Positions 6,547 through 13,251 of a stretch of 13,251 nucleotides of DNA are shown here, in pieces. The DNA lies in the NCBI GenBank assembly GCA_002684575.1, contig NYVP01000055.1, positions 5,111-18,361 on the forward strand, read 5' to 3'. Origin of the DNA: Verrucomicrobiales bacterium. Lineage in GTDB: Bacteria; Verrucomicrobiota; Verrucomicrobiia; Verrucomicrobiales; DEV007. The notes under the pieces are model-generated. The model was given only the letters and a program-made list of their open reading frames with translations. It did not search any database and was not told where the DNA came from. A program made the translations under genes and the position numbers. Each line of letters starts with the position of its first letter. The first letter of the stretch is position 1.

Positions 6547-7413
6547 TTATAGACCAAGTTCTTTTTTTACCGCATTTCCTAATGCAGGACCTCTCAAATT
6601 TGATGATGCTACCTTGCCATCTTTTCCTATAAGAAAAGTTGCAGGAATTGAAGTAATGCCAAATTTCTTCGCAAGCGAATTTTGCCATCCCTTTCCATCA
6701 AATGCTTGAGGCCAAGGCATATTTTTATCCTTTACGAATTGTTTTAGTTTGTTCTCGTCTTTAGCGTTGTCTAGAGAAATTCCAATTATCTCGAAGCCTT
6801 CATCGTGATATTTTTCATAAGCATCAATTACGTTTGGTAACTCTGCTATGCAGGGTCCGCACCATGTAGCCCAAAAATCAATGAGGATGACTTTTCCTTT
6901 CATATCATTAAGATCTACTTTCTTTCCATCTAGACTCGTGAACTGCATTTCCATTTTGTCTCCAACTGTCGGCTTGTTAAGTTCACCTCCCATTTGATCC
7001 AAAAACTGAGAGAATCTGTCAGCTTGAGGGTGACCTACAATAGCTTTTTTGGCATCTTCAAGCGCCTCTTTCGCACCATCTTTTAAACCAGTCTTCATAT
7101 ATAAAGCAAATAGCTCTTGAAAGACTCCAAAAAATTCCTGAGGAACCAATTCCGCCCCTTTTGCCAGACCATCATACTTACTTTTCAGTAATTCTGTTTG
7201 TCTTTCGCTCATATTTAACCGGCCATAGGATTGTATTAGAAAATCAATGGCCTCGGACTTGTCTGAGGCGGTAGGATTTTTTTGTAGGTAGGCTTCGAGT
7301 GCTTCTGCTGATTGTTTAGTAAATTTTTCAATAATTTCGTTAGCTGTGTCTGCAAATAAATTGCTTAACGAAAAAATAATTAAGATTGCGGCTGTAAATG
7401 TTATTTTTTTCAT
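6547..7413 (-). CDS. Exported TlpA-like thioredoxin-family protein (cysteine form)
   Basis: Predicted envelope thiol-disulfide oxidoreductase of 288 residues. Residues 1-20 are a signal peptide (MKKITFTAAI then a hydrophobic core, probable cleavage near LFA-D). An all-helical N-terminal region (about 23-142) precedes a TlpA/ResA-type thioredoxin domain (about 147-288). The active site is F-W-A-T-W-C185-G-P-C188-I-A-E-L-P, and the cis-proline is in G-I-T-S-I-P-A-T-F. Proteins of this type usually reduce disulfides in exported proteins or cytochrome c precursors; the partner here is unknown. ATG 7413 is preferred over the longer ATG 7464, which would put 17 polar residues ahead of the signal peptide and only about five bases after the likely transcript start. 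It follows surA and has its own promoter-like sequence. It is the cysteine counterpart of the selenoprotein at 12-764. Confidence 0.93.
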   Translation of the reverse strand: MKKITFTAAILIIFSLSNLFADTANEIIEKFTKQSAEALEAYLQKNPTASDKSEAIDFLIQSYGRLNMSERQTELLKSKYDGLAKGAELVPQEFFGVFQELFALYMKTGLKDGAKEALEDAKKAIVGHPQADRFSQFLDQMGGELNKPTVGDKMEMQFTSLDGKKVDLNDMKGKVILIDFWATWCGPCIAELPNVIDAYEKYHDEGFEIIGISLDNAKDENKLKQFVKDKNMPWPQAFDGKGWQNSLAKKFGITSIPATFLIGKDGKVASSNLRGPALGNAVKKELGL

Positions 7414-7475
7414 ATTCAAAAATTCTCTTTTGATAGTACCTGATTTATTCAGACTATGTCCCATTTTGGAAACTT

Positions 7476-7503
7476 ATTATGCCAAATAAAAAAATGGAGT
7501 CAA
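7476..7503 (-). promoter_or_regulatory. Sigma-70-type promoter for the TlpA-like gene
   Basis: TTGACT (7503-7498) and CATAAT (7481-7476), each five of six to consensus, are 16 bases apart, and the -10 is preceded by TGG, giving an extended -10. The -35 directly abuts the surA stop codon at 7504. The predicted transcript start near 7469 leaves a leader of about 55 bases before ATG 7413. This would let the gene be expressed apart from surA. Confidence 0.6.
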
Positions 7504-8517
7504 TCAATCTGTAGACTTAGTGATGAGTTTGCCTTCGCTATCAAATCGCCTGATTGATGCTGTTTTCTTCAATTTTGTCATCCATCTATCATAGGCGGAT
7601 CTTCTCAAATCTAATAGAGCAAGATTGTTTATATCCTCTTTAACAGTTTTATCTGTCAGAGGTTTTACACTCCCAAGCTTCTTGTCTTCTGCTTTAATTA
7701 AATAGAAGGCATATTTGTCCTCAAGAACTTCACTTACCTCGTTGGACTTGAGGCTAAAAGCCGCAGCCTTAAGGTCTCTACGAAGCTCAATACTATTTTC
7801 GCTAAGCACGCCTCTGTCGCCACCTTCTTCAGCGACGCTGTCTTCTGAATGGGTTTTTGCAAGCTCTGAAAAGTCCTCACCATTTTCTATTTTTTCGCGA
7901 ATTGAGTTAACTAATTTTCTTCTGTCTTCGGGAGTAATAGTCGGGTCTTCAGGATTTTTACGTATAGTTATTGTTTTAATTCTAGCAAAGCTTTCATTTC
8001 TAAATCGGTCTTTATTTTTATTGTAGGTTTCTTGCATTTTCTGCGGCGTCACAACACTTATGCTTTTTGCTTGTCTTGACTTCATAATTTCAACGCTAAG
8101 AATCTTTCTGCGTTGATCCTTGTAGCGTTTCATGGTGGTTCCCGCTTTTTTGACTTGAGCCAAAAATTTATTTCGGTCACCATTAAATGGTTCATCGTCG
8201 ATAATTCTTTGAACATCTTGATCGATGATTTCATCTTTTATTATGCCTCCCATTTTGATGAATTCAGAAAGTATTAATTCTCTTTCGATTAAACTATCTA
8301 GTGCATTTTTTCTAAGTGATTTGAGTCGTTCTTGTCTCTCTGGACCTTCTGGTAGGCTCAGCATAATAATATTCCTTGTCGCATTAGTTACTTCTTTAAC
8401 CTCTGACTCTGTTATGGCCTGGCCATTGACCACTGCAACTAATGAATTGAAAGATTTTTGCTGAGCAAACAGTGTTGAACTTAGAACCAATGAAAGAGAT
8501 AAGAGTAATCGAAACAT
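7504..8517 (-). CDS. surA: SurA-like periplasmic peptidyl-prolyl isomerase/chaperone
   Basis: Predicted periplasmic folding factor of 337 residues. A signal peptide (1-18, LSSTLFA-Q) is followed by a SurA-type N-terminal helical domain opening with V-A-V-V-N-G-Q-A-I-T-E-S-E-V (27-40), the standard start of SurA and PpiC/PrsA proteins. A single parvulin rotamase domain follows at about 177-278, with the family pattern F-S-E-L-A-K-T-H-S-E-D and E-G-G-D-R-G-V-L. E. coli SurA has about 428 residues and two parvulin domains, so this is a shorter one-domain form; the symbol is by resemblance. It catalyses prolyl cis-trans isomerisation and probably chaperones outer-membrane or secreted proteins. 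It lies 33 bases downstream of mfd and ends in TGA. No Shine-Dalgarno sequence is seen before ATG 8517. Confidence 0.88.
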   Translation of the reverse strand: MFRLLLSLSLVLSSTLFAQQKSFNSLVAVVNGQAITESEVKEVTNATRNIIMLSLPEGPERQERLKSLRKNALDSLIERELILSEFIKMGGIIKDEIIDQDVQRIIDDEPFNGDRNKFLAQVKKAGTTMKRYKDQRRKILSVEIMKSRQAKSISVVTPQKMQETYNKNKDRFRNESFARIKTITIRKNPEDPTITPEDRRKLVNSIREKIENGEDFSELAKTHSEDSVAEEGGDRGVLSENSIELRRDLKAAAFSLKSNEVSEVLEDKYAFYLIKAEDKKLGSVKPLTDKTVKEDINNLALLDLRRSAYDRWMTKLKKTASIRRFDSEGKLITKSTD

Positions 8518-8524
8518 TATAGAG

Positions 8525-8550
8525 TTTAGACAATATCGTTTAGATAATAT
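8525..8550. repeat. Imperfect 12-bp tandem repeat between mfd and surA
   Basis: TTTAGACAATAT (8525-8536) and TTTAGATAATAT (8539-8550) differ at one base and are set 14 bases apart, filling nearly all of the 33-base gap between mfd and surA. It could be an operator or RNA-processing site, or a small chance duplication. Confidence 0.45.
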
Positions 8551-11500
8551 TCAAAATTTCTTGAGTAAATCCACTGCTTTTTTTAATCGTTCTTCTTTGG
8601 ATTTTGCGTGAATACGTGGGAATTTTCCCTCTATTAATATAAATTCATTATTTCTCTTCATCATTAGTTTTGAATCTTCGATTATGACTGAATGAATTAA
8701 CTTAGAAGAGGCCCTGATTTTAAGTTCCGTACAAAGAAAAAGATTTTTAATAGCATCGGGTGCTTTCCCGAAGCGGTCATGCCATTCTTGCTTGAGAGCT
8801 TTAAGTTCTTTGATTGTGCTAAGTTCCGAGATTTGACGATAGGCAGCGATTCGGATTTTAGTTTCATCTAAATAAGATGCAGGAATAAATGCAGGTAGAG
8901 ACCGTTTATTGTTTTGATAATACTCAGCTTCATTTGTGATAATAAAGTCGAGATTGATTGAGCACTCAGCTCTCCCAGAATTAACATTCCCATTCATTCT
9001 CTCCACAGACTGCTTTAAAAGTTTACAATATAATTCAAAGCCCACGGCGCTGATGTGGCCTGATTGTTGTGTTCCTAGTAGGTTGCCGGCTCCCCGAATT
9101 TCTAGATCTCTCATCGCAATTTTGAAGCCGGATCCAAGTTCGGTATATTGCTTTATCGCATTAATTCTTTTTCTTGCGTCTCCTGTCGATATTAAAGAGT
9201 TAGGCAGCATGAGTAATGCATAAGCTTTTCGTCCGGATCTGCCGACTCTTCCTCTTAATTGATAAAGATCAGCCAAACCAAATCTATCAGCCCGATCGAT
9301 AATAATTGTATTAGCGTTTGGTATGTCTATGCCACTTTCAATGATTGTTGTGCAAACTAAAATATCAATCTTTTTGTGAATGAATCGATGCATTATTTCT
9401 TCTAAGGCAGATTCCTCCATTTGGCCGTGTCCGATTTCGATATTTGCATTTGGAGCGAGTTCCTCTAAAAGATTTTTCATCCTCTTGATGGTCTTCACCC
9501 TATTGTGAAGAAAGAAAACTTGTCCTCCCCGTTTCAGCTCTCTATTAATGTAGTTAGAAATAATATCTTCATCGTATTGGCAGATAGATGTTTCTACGGC
9601 TGACCTTCCAGGAGGAGGAGTGTCAATTGTTGACATGTCCTTAACTCCCATAAGCGAAAGGTATAATGTTCTTGGTATTGGCGTTGCCGAAAGCGTTAGT
9701 ACATCGATAAGATGAAACATCTCTTTGAATCTTTCTTTATGCTTAACTCCAAACCTTTGCTCTTCGTCAATTATAGCTAACCCGATGTTTTTGAATTTAA
9801 CATCCTTTGAAACCAACCTATGTGTACCGACAACAATATCAGTGCTGCCATTGCGAATTCCTTTAATTGTTTCTTTTTGCTCTTTTTGAGTTTTAAACCT
9901 AGAAAGTAGTTCAACGTTTATAGGATATTCTGATAATCTTGACTTCAGCGTATCGTAGTGCTGTTGTGCGAGAACAGTAGTTGGGCATAATAATGCGACC
10001 TGTTTATCACTCATTACTGATTTAAATATTGCTCTTATAGCAATTTCAGTTTTCCCGAATCCAACATCACCACATATTAGTCTGTCCATGGGTTGATCAT
10101 TCTCCATGTCAGTTTTTGTCTGATTTATCGCAGTGATTTGGTCTGTAGTTTCTCTATATGGAAAGCTGTTTTCAAATTCTAATTGCCATTTGGTGTCAGG
10201 TAAATGTTTGTAACTTTTAAATGTATTTCTTTCGGCATGAGTTTTTATGAGTTGCGAAGCATAATCCATTATGGATTTCTCAACTTTTGCTTTGCGGCTT
10301 ATCCATCTTTTGCCTCCTAATCTATCAATTGGAGGAGCTTTGTTTCCTGAACCAATGTATCGAGATACAAGATGAGCCTGTTCAAGAGGAACGTATAATT
10401 TTGCCTCATCCTCGTACTCTATGACTAGAACTTCTTGAGGCTTTTCTCCATCAGTTTCGATTTCTAAAAGGCCTCTGAAAATTCCAATGCCTTGATCCAT
10501 GTGAACAACACGATCGCCGAGGTTTAATTCTTTAAAATCATCTGCTCTTCGTCTATTTAGATCCCTTTTCTCCCTATTGAATATTTTTCTTCTTGATCTG
10601 ATTGATTCATACCTTCCGAAGATTTCAGATGAAGATAGAATGGCTAGTTTGGAGCTCGGAATAATGAATCCATGAGAAATGGACCCTATTCCCGTTTCAA
10701 GGTATCCAGATACAGGTAATACATCTAAATCGTTAGCGAGTTCATTAAATCTTTCTAGTTCTCCTTCGTTTTTGAAAAAAATAAATGCCTTCCATTTTTT
10801 TTGATGCCATTCACTCAAGGTCTTTTTGAAATTTTGAAATCTGGCTTGCTGAAGGATAAATTCGCCTGCGTCAAACGACCCAAAGGGAGACTCAAAGCAT
10901 GCAGTAGAAAAATCCTCCTCAGTGTCAGAATCGTCTGGCTCATTAGTTATGATAACTGAATAGTGTCCGTCATTACTTCCAACTTTAAGGATAAGATCGT
11001 CATCGTTAATATAATCCTTAAGTTTACATTTATTGTTATCTTCAATTCCAGATAATACCTGGAATGAATCAACTATTCTAATTGAGGTTTGAGAATCAAC
11101 TTCAAATATTCTTATCGAATCGACTTCATCTCCAAAAAATTCTATTCTGTAAGGATTGAGAGATTGTATTGGAAATACATCTATGATGCCGCCGCGAATA
11201 GAGAATTGACCCCTTTCGGTAACTATCGAATCTTTTTCATAACCAATGCTTACGAATTGATTAACTAAGTAATTCATTTCGATTTTTTGACCCTTTACAA
11301 TTTTAATCTTATTAGAATTAATTGATTCTGGAGATGACACCTCTTCATTCAGGCTCTTTTCTAAGATTATTATTATATCTTTTATTGTTTCAAAACTCTC
11401 TAAGGTCTTAAGGACAGACATTCTCTCTGCATGTCTTTCTTGGTCTGGTAGGGAACTATTTGAACTTACTGATTCAATATCTGGAAAGAAAAGAGGTTCT

Positions 11501-11757
11501 TCATACCATAATTCTATACCCTCTGTGAGAAGCTCCTGAGTATTTAAATTGTCTGTAAGAATCCACAGTCTCCGATCTGATTGTCTGAAGAATTTTTCTG
11601 CGATTAAGGAGCATACATAGGGTTGGGCTGCTGTGGTTATGTGATTAAACACAGGAATTCCCTCACCAATCTGCTTTAACTTATCCAGAAAAGGTTTGGA
11701 TGCAGAGGTGTATCTAATAAGTTCAGATGTTGAGTTGGCTTTTATAATTTCCAACAA
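8551..11757 (-). CDS. mfd: Transcription-repair coupling factor Mfd
   Basis: ATP-dependent DNA translocase that removes RNA polymerase stalled at lesions and recruits UvrA. At 1068 residues it is slightly shorter than E. coli Mfd (1148). The UvrB-like N-terminal part includes R-G-G-I-I-D-V-F-P (188-196). The RNA-polymerase-interacting CarD-like domain is at about 411-468 (LGDRVVHMDQGIGIF). The helicase core shows Walker A G-D-V-G-F-G-K569-T-E, the DEEQ box (664-667) in place of DEAD, the S-A-T-P-I-P-R-T motif (690-697), and motif VI Q-L-R-G-R-V-G-R (833-840). The C-terminal TRCF domain follows to the end. The start is a TTG (11757, or the adjacent TTG at 11754); no ATG occurs until about residue 113, after the conserved N-terminus. 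It lies 50 bases below the sigma-54-type regulator and 33 above surA, in one apparent operon, and ends in TGA. Confidence 0.97.
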   Translation of the reverse strand: MLEIIKANSTSELIRYTSASKPFLDKLKQIGEGIPVFNHITTAAQPYVCSLIAEKFFRQSDRRLWILTDNLNTQELLTEGIELWYEEPLFFPDIESVSSNSSLPDQERHAERMSVLKTLESFETIKDIIIILEKSLNEEVSSPESINSNKIKIVKGQKIEMNYLVNQFVSIGYEKDSIVTERGQFSIRGGIIDVFPIQSLNPYRIEFFGDEVDSIRIFEVDSQTSIRIVDSFQVLSGIEDNNKCKLKDYINDDDLILKVGSNDGHYSVIITNEPDDSDTEEDFSTACFESPFGSFDAGEFILQQARFQNFKKTLSEWHQKKWKAFIFFKNEGELERFNELANDLDVLPVSGYLETGIGSISHGFIIPSSKLAILSSSEIFGRYESIRSRRKIFNREKRDLNRRRADDFKELNLGDRVVHMDQGIGIFRGLLEIETDGEKPQEVLVIEYEDEAKLYVPLEQAHLVSRYIGSGNKAPPIDRLGGKRWISRKAKVEKSIMDYASQLIKTHAERNTFKSYKHLPDTKWQLEFENSFPYRETTDQITAINQTKTDMENDQPMDRLICGDVGFGKTEIAIRAIFKSVMSDKQVALLCPTTVLAQQHYDTLKSRLSEYPINVELLSRFKTQKEQKETIKGIRNGSTDIVVGTHRLVSKDVKFKNIGLAIIDEEQRFGVKHKERFKEMFHLIDVLTLSATPIPRTLYLSLMGVKDMSTIDTPPPGRSAVETSICQYDEDIISNYINRELKRGGQVFFLHNRVKTIKRMKNLLEELAPNANIEIGHGQMEESALEEIMHRFIHKKIDILVCTTIIESGIDIPNANTIIIDRADRFGLADLYQLRGRVGRSGRKAYALLMLPNSLISTGDARKRINAIKQYTELGSGFKIAMRDLEIRGAGNLLGTQQSGHISAVGFELYCKLLKQSVERMNGNVNSGRAECSINLDFIITNEAEYYQNNKRSLPAFIPASYLDETKIRIAAYRQISELSTIKELKALKQEWHDRFGKAPDAIKNLFLCTELKIRASSKLIHSVIIEDSKLMMKRNNEFILIEGKFPRIHAKSKEERLKKAVDLLKKF

Positions 11758-11807
11758 ATTGGGAGAATTAATCTACAAGGATAAAACGTTGATTCCAATC
11801 CAAGTAT

Positions 11808-13208
11808 CTAGTTTTTTTCAAGAATCTCGTCTAATCTCTCCAAGCTTATCCCTAAGAATTTTGCGGTGAGGTCCAAATCCTTTTCATGTTCTAAATAACT
11901 AGCCTTGGCAAATTCTGATTCGACCCAAGGAATGAAAGGGTTTTTAGCTGAGGCTTTTTTTAGTATGCTTATGGAATCTTTAATAGAAAATTCTTTATTC
12001 TTTGAGTCTAATTCTTCGCCTTGTTCAATTATTCCTAATGGGATGTCTTTTGGAAGGAGGACATCAGCTGTTGCAAGTAAACTTGCTCTGTATAAGGTAT
12101 TTTCAAGTTCACGTACATTTCCTGGCCAGTCGTGAGATTCGAGCAGTTCTACTGACTCGGATGACAGACGAAGTCTTGGAGCTTTTTTTTGTTCAGCATT
12201 ACGTTTAAGGAAAAAATCTGCTAGTAGTTTAATATCTTCTCGTCTTTGTCTCAGAGGAGGAATATGCACCCTAACAACATTGAGTCTGTAAAAAAGATCT
12301 TCTCTGAATTCCCCATTTTTAACACATTCCTCTAGGTCTTTGTTTGTAGCAGCAAGTATTCTGACGTCGGCAGTTAAGTTCTCATTCCCCCCGACACGTG
12401 AAAATTCTCCAGATTGTAGAGTTCGTAATATTTTACTTTGAGTATGTATTGGCATGTCACCAATTTCATCTAGGAAGAGCGTGCCTCCATCACATTGTTC
12501 GAACCTACCCTTTCTCATTGAATGAGCTCCCGTGAATGATCCTTTTTCGTGACCAAATAGTTCTGACTCAAGAAGATTTTCCGGAATGGCTGCACAATTA
12601 ATAGCTACAAACTCACTCCCAGATCTTTTGCTGAATTTGTGTATTGCACCTGCTACTATTTCTTTTCCAGCCCCACTTTCACCTGTTATCAGGACTGGAG
12701 CGTCACCCCTTGATGCGCGCCCAACCATTTTAAAAACATCCTGCATTGCTGAGGATCTACCAATTATGGATTCATCAGAACTGTCTTTTTTGCTAGATGA
12801 ATCAGCGCTCTGAGAAGTTGATTTAATTTCGTCGCCAGCTTTAAGTGCCTCTTCAACAATTGGTCTTAAATCGTATGTTAGGGTTTCCTTTCTTAGGACG
12901 TCATAGGCACCTAATCTCATTGCCTCGATTACAGCGCTTGATGGAGGGAATGATGTTGTGAGTATGACTTGCGCATTGGGATCATTTAATCTGACCTTTT
13001 TAATCAAATCCATGCCTTGCAAAGGTTTTACAAAGAGTTCGGTGATTAAAAGATCAGGACTTTTTTTTAGATAATCATCCAACGCCTTTTGAGAATTTTC
13101 ATAACATAAAATTTCTGTATTAGGTGTCCTGAGGTGCTTGTCTACCCACTCAAGAAAATCTTCATCATGATCAACAATCATGATGGTTTTATCAATTTCA
13201 GACGACAT
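11808..13208 (-). CDS. Sigma-54-type response regulator with Glu at the receiver phosphorylation site
   Basis: Predicted NtrC-like bacterial enhancer-binding protein, 466 residues. Receiver domain about 8-121: the acidic pocket reads V-D-H-D, the phosphoacceptor position is Glu57 (P-D-L-L-I-T-E57), and the Thr (ILTT) and Lys (L-R-K) positions remain. The AAA+ domain at about 149-381 has Walker A G-E-S-G-A-G-K-E (176-183), sigma-54 contact loop G-S-F-T-G-A (223-228, Ser for the usual Ala), Walker B G-T-L-F-L-D-E (242-248), and L-F-Y-R-L-N with the W-P-G-N-V-R-E-L-E motif (361-369). The C-terminus (about 438-466, L-T-A-K-F-L-G-I-S) is a reduced Fis-type helix-turn-helix. It should activate sigma-54 promoters, but with altered or absent phosphorylation control. 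No partner histidine kinase is in the window; mfd follows 50 bases downstream. The leader is pyrimidine-rich with no Shine-Dalgarno. Confidence 0.94.
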   Translation of the reverse strand: MSSEIDKTIMIVDHDEDFLEWVDKHLRTPNTEILCYENSQKALDDYLKKSPDLLITELFVKPLQGMDLIKKVRLNDPNAQVILTTSFPPSSAVIEAMRLGAYDVLRKETLTYDLRPIVEEALKAGDEIKSTSQSADSSSKKDSSDESIIGRSSAMQDVFKMVGRASRGDAPVLITGESGAGKEIVAGAIHKFSKRSGSEFVAINCAAIPENLLESELFGHEKGSFTGAHSMRKGRFEQCDGGTLFLDEIGDMPIHTQSKILRTLQSGEFSRVGGNENLTADVRILAATNKDLEECVKNGEFREDLFYRLNVVRVHIPPLRQRREDIKLLADFFLKRNAEQKKAPRLRLSSESVELLESHDWPGNVRELENTLYRASLLATADVLLPKDIPLGIIEQGEELDSKNKEFSIKDSISILKKASAKNPFIPWVESEFAKASYLEHEKDLDLTAKFLGISLERLDEILEKN

Positions 13209-13231
13209 TTGAGAGGGGAGGTTAGGGGAGT

Positions 13232-13240
13232 TTTATACCA
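13232..13240 (-). promoter_or_regulatory. Extended -10 element upstream of the response regulator
   Basis: TGGTATAAA on the minus strand (13240-13232) matches an extended -10 (TGn plus TATAAA). A transcript start near 13225 would give a leader of about 17 bases with a repeated CTCCCC. The -35 region is cut by or near the window edge, so it cannot be judged. Confidence 0.4.
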
Positions 13241-13251
13241 CTATATCAGCA

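Noticed and set aside
7715..8026. 103-codon open frame on the plus strand
   Set aside because: It is antisense to the surA rotamase domain, serine- and leucine-rich, and explained by surA codon composition.
8515..8523. TATAAT overlapping the surA start codon as its promoter
   Set aside because: A transcript from it would begin inside surA, so it cannot drive the full gene.

Overview
The window looks like AT-rich bacterial chromosome, most likely from the Planctomycetota-Verrucomicrobiota-Chlamydiota side and probably a Verrucomicrobiota relative. The inference rests on two secreted proteins that carry a small SHD1 (SLA1 homology domain 1) module, which is common in that group, and on a general lack of Shine-Dalgarno sequences before the start codons. 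No rRNA, tRNA, CRISPR array, insertion sequence or phage gene is visible, and no stretch over 300 bases lacks a gene.

The left part (about 1-4036) is read rightwards. The first gene (12-764) appears as two ORFs separated by an in-frame TGA at 201-203. The TGA sits exactly where the N-terminal catalytic cysteine of a TlpA/thioredoxin CxxC motif belongs (W-G-T-R-U-G-P-C). A clean hairpin with a GGTTC apical loop follows about 29 nt later, as expected of a bacterial SECIS element. I therefore read it as one 250-residue selenoprotein: export signal, thioredoxin fold with UGPC, and a C-terminal SHD1 domain. Next come a membrane protein with a three-segment membrane region and an exported beta-rich domain, an MFS transporter of the oxalate/formate or monocarboxylate type, and a secreted alpha/beta hydrolase with its own SHD1 domain.

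The right part (4026-13208) is read leftwards. In transcription order it holds a sigma-54-type response regulator whose receiver has Glu instead of the phosphorylatable Asp, the transcription-repair coupling factor Mfd, a SurA-like periplasmic prolyl isomerase, and an ordinary cysteine TlpA-like thioredoxin followed by a good intrinsic terminator. After a 181-base AT-rich gap comes an FdhF/YdeP-family molybdopterin oxidoreductase that converges on the hydrolase with an 11-base overlap. SurA and the TlpA-like protein both serve envelope protein folding and redox, and the selenoprotein would act in the same compartment.

TGA is used as a normal stop in three genes here (MFS transporter, surA, mfd). 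This rules out general reassignment of TGA and makes site-specific selenocysteine insertion the best explanation of the first gene; a fresh nonsense mutation at the cysteine codon is the main alternative. No selA, selB, selC or selD lies in the window, so the decoding machinery has to be sought elsewhere in the genome.
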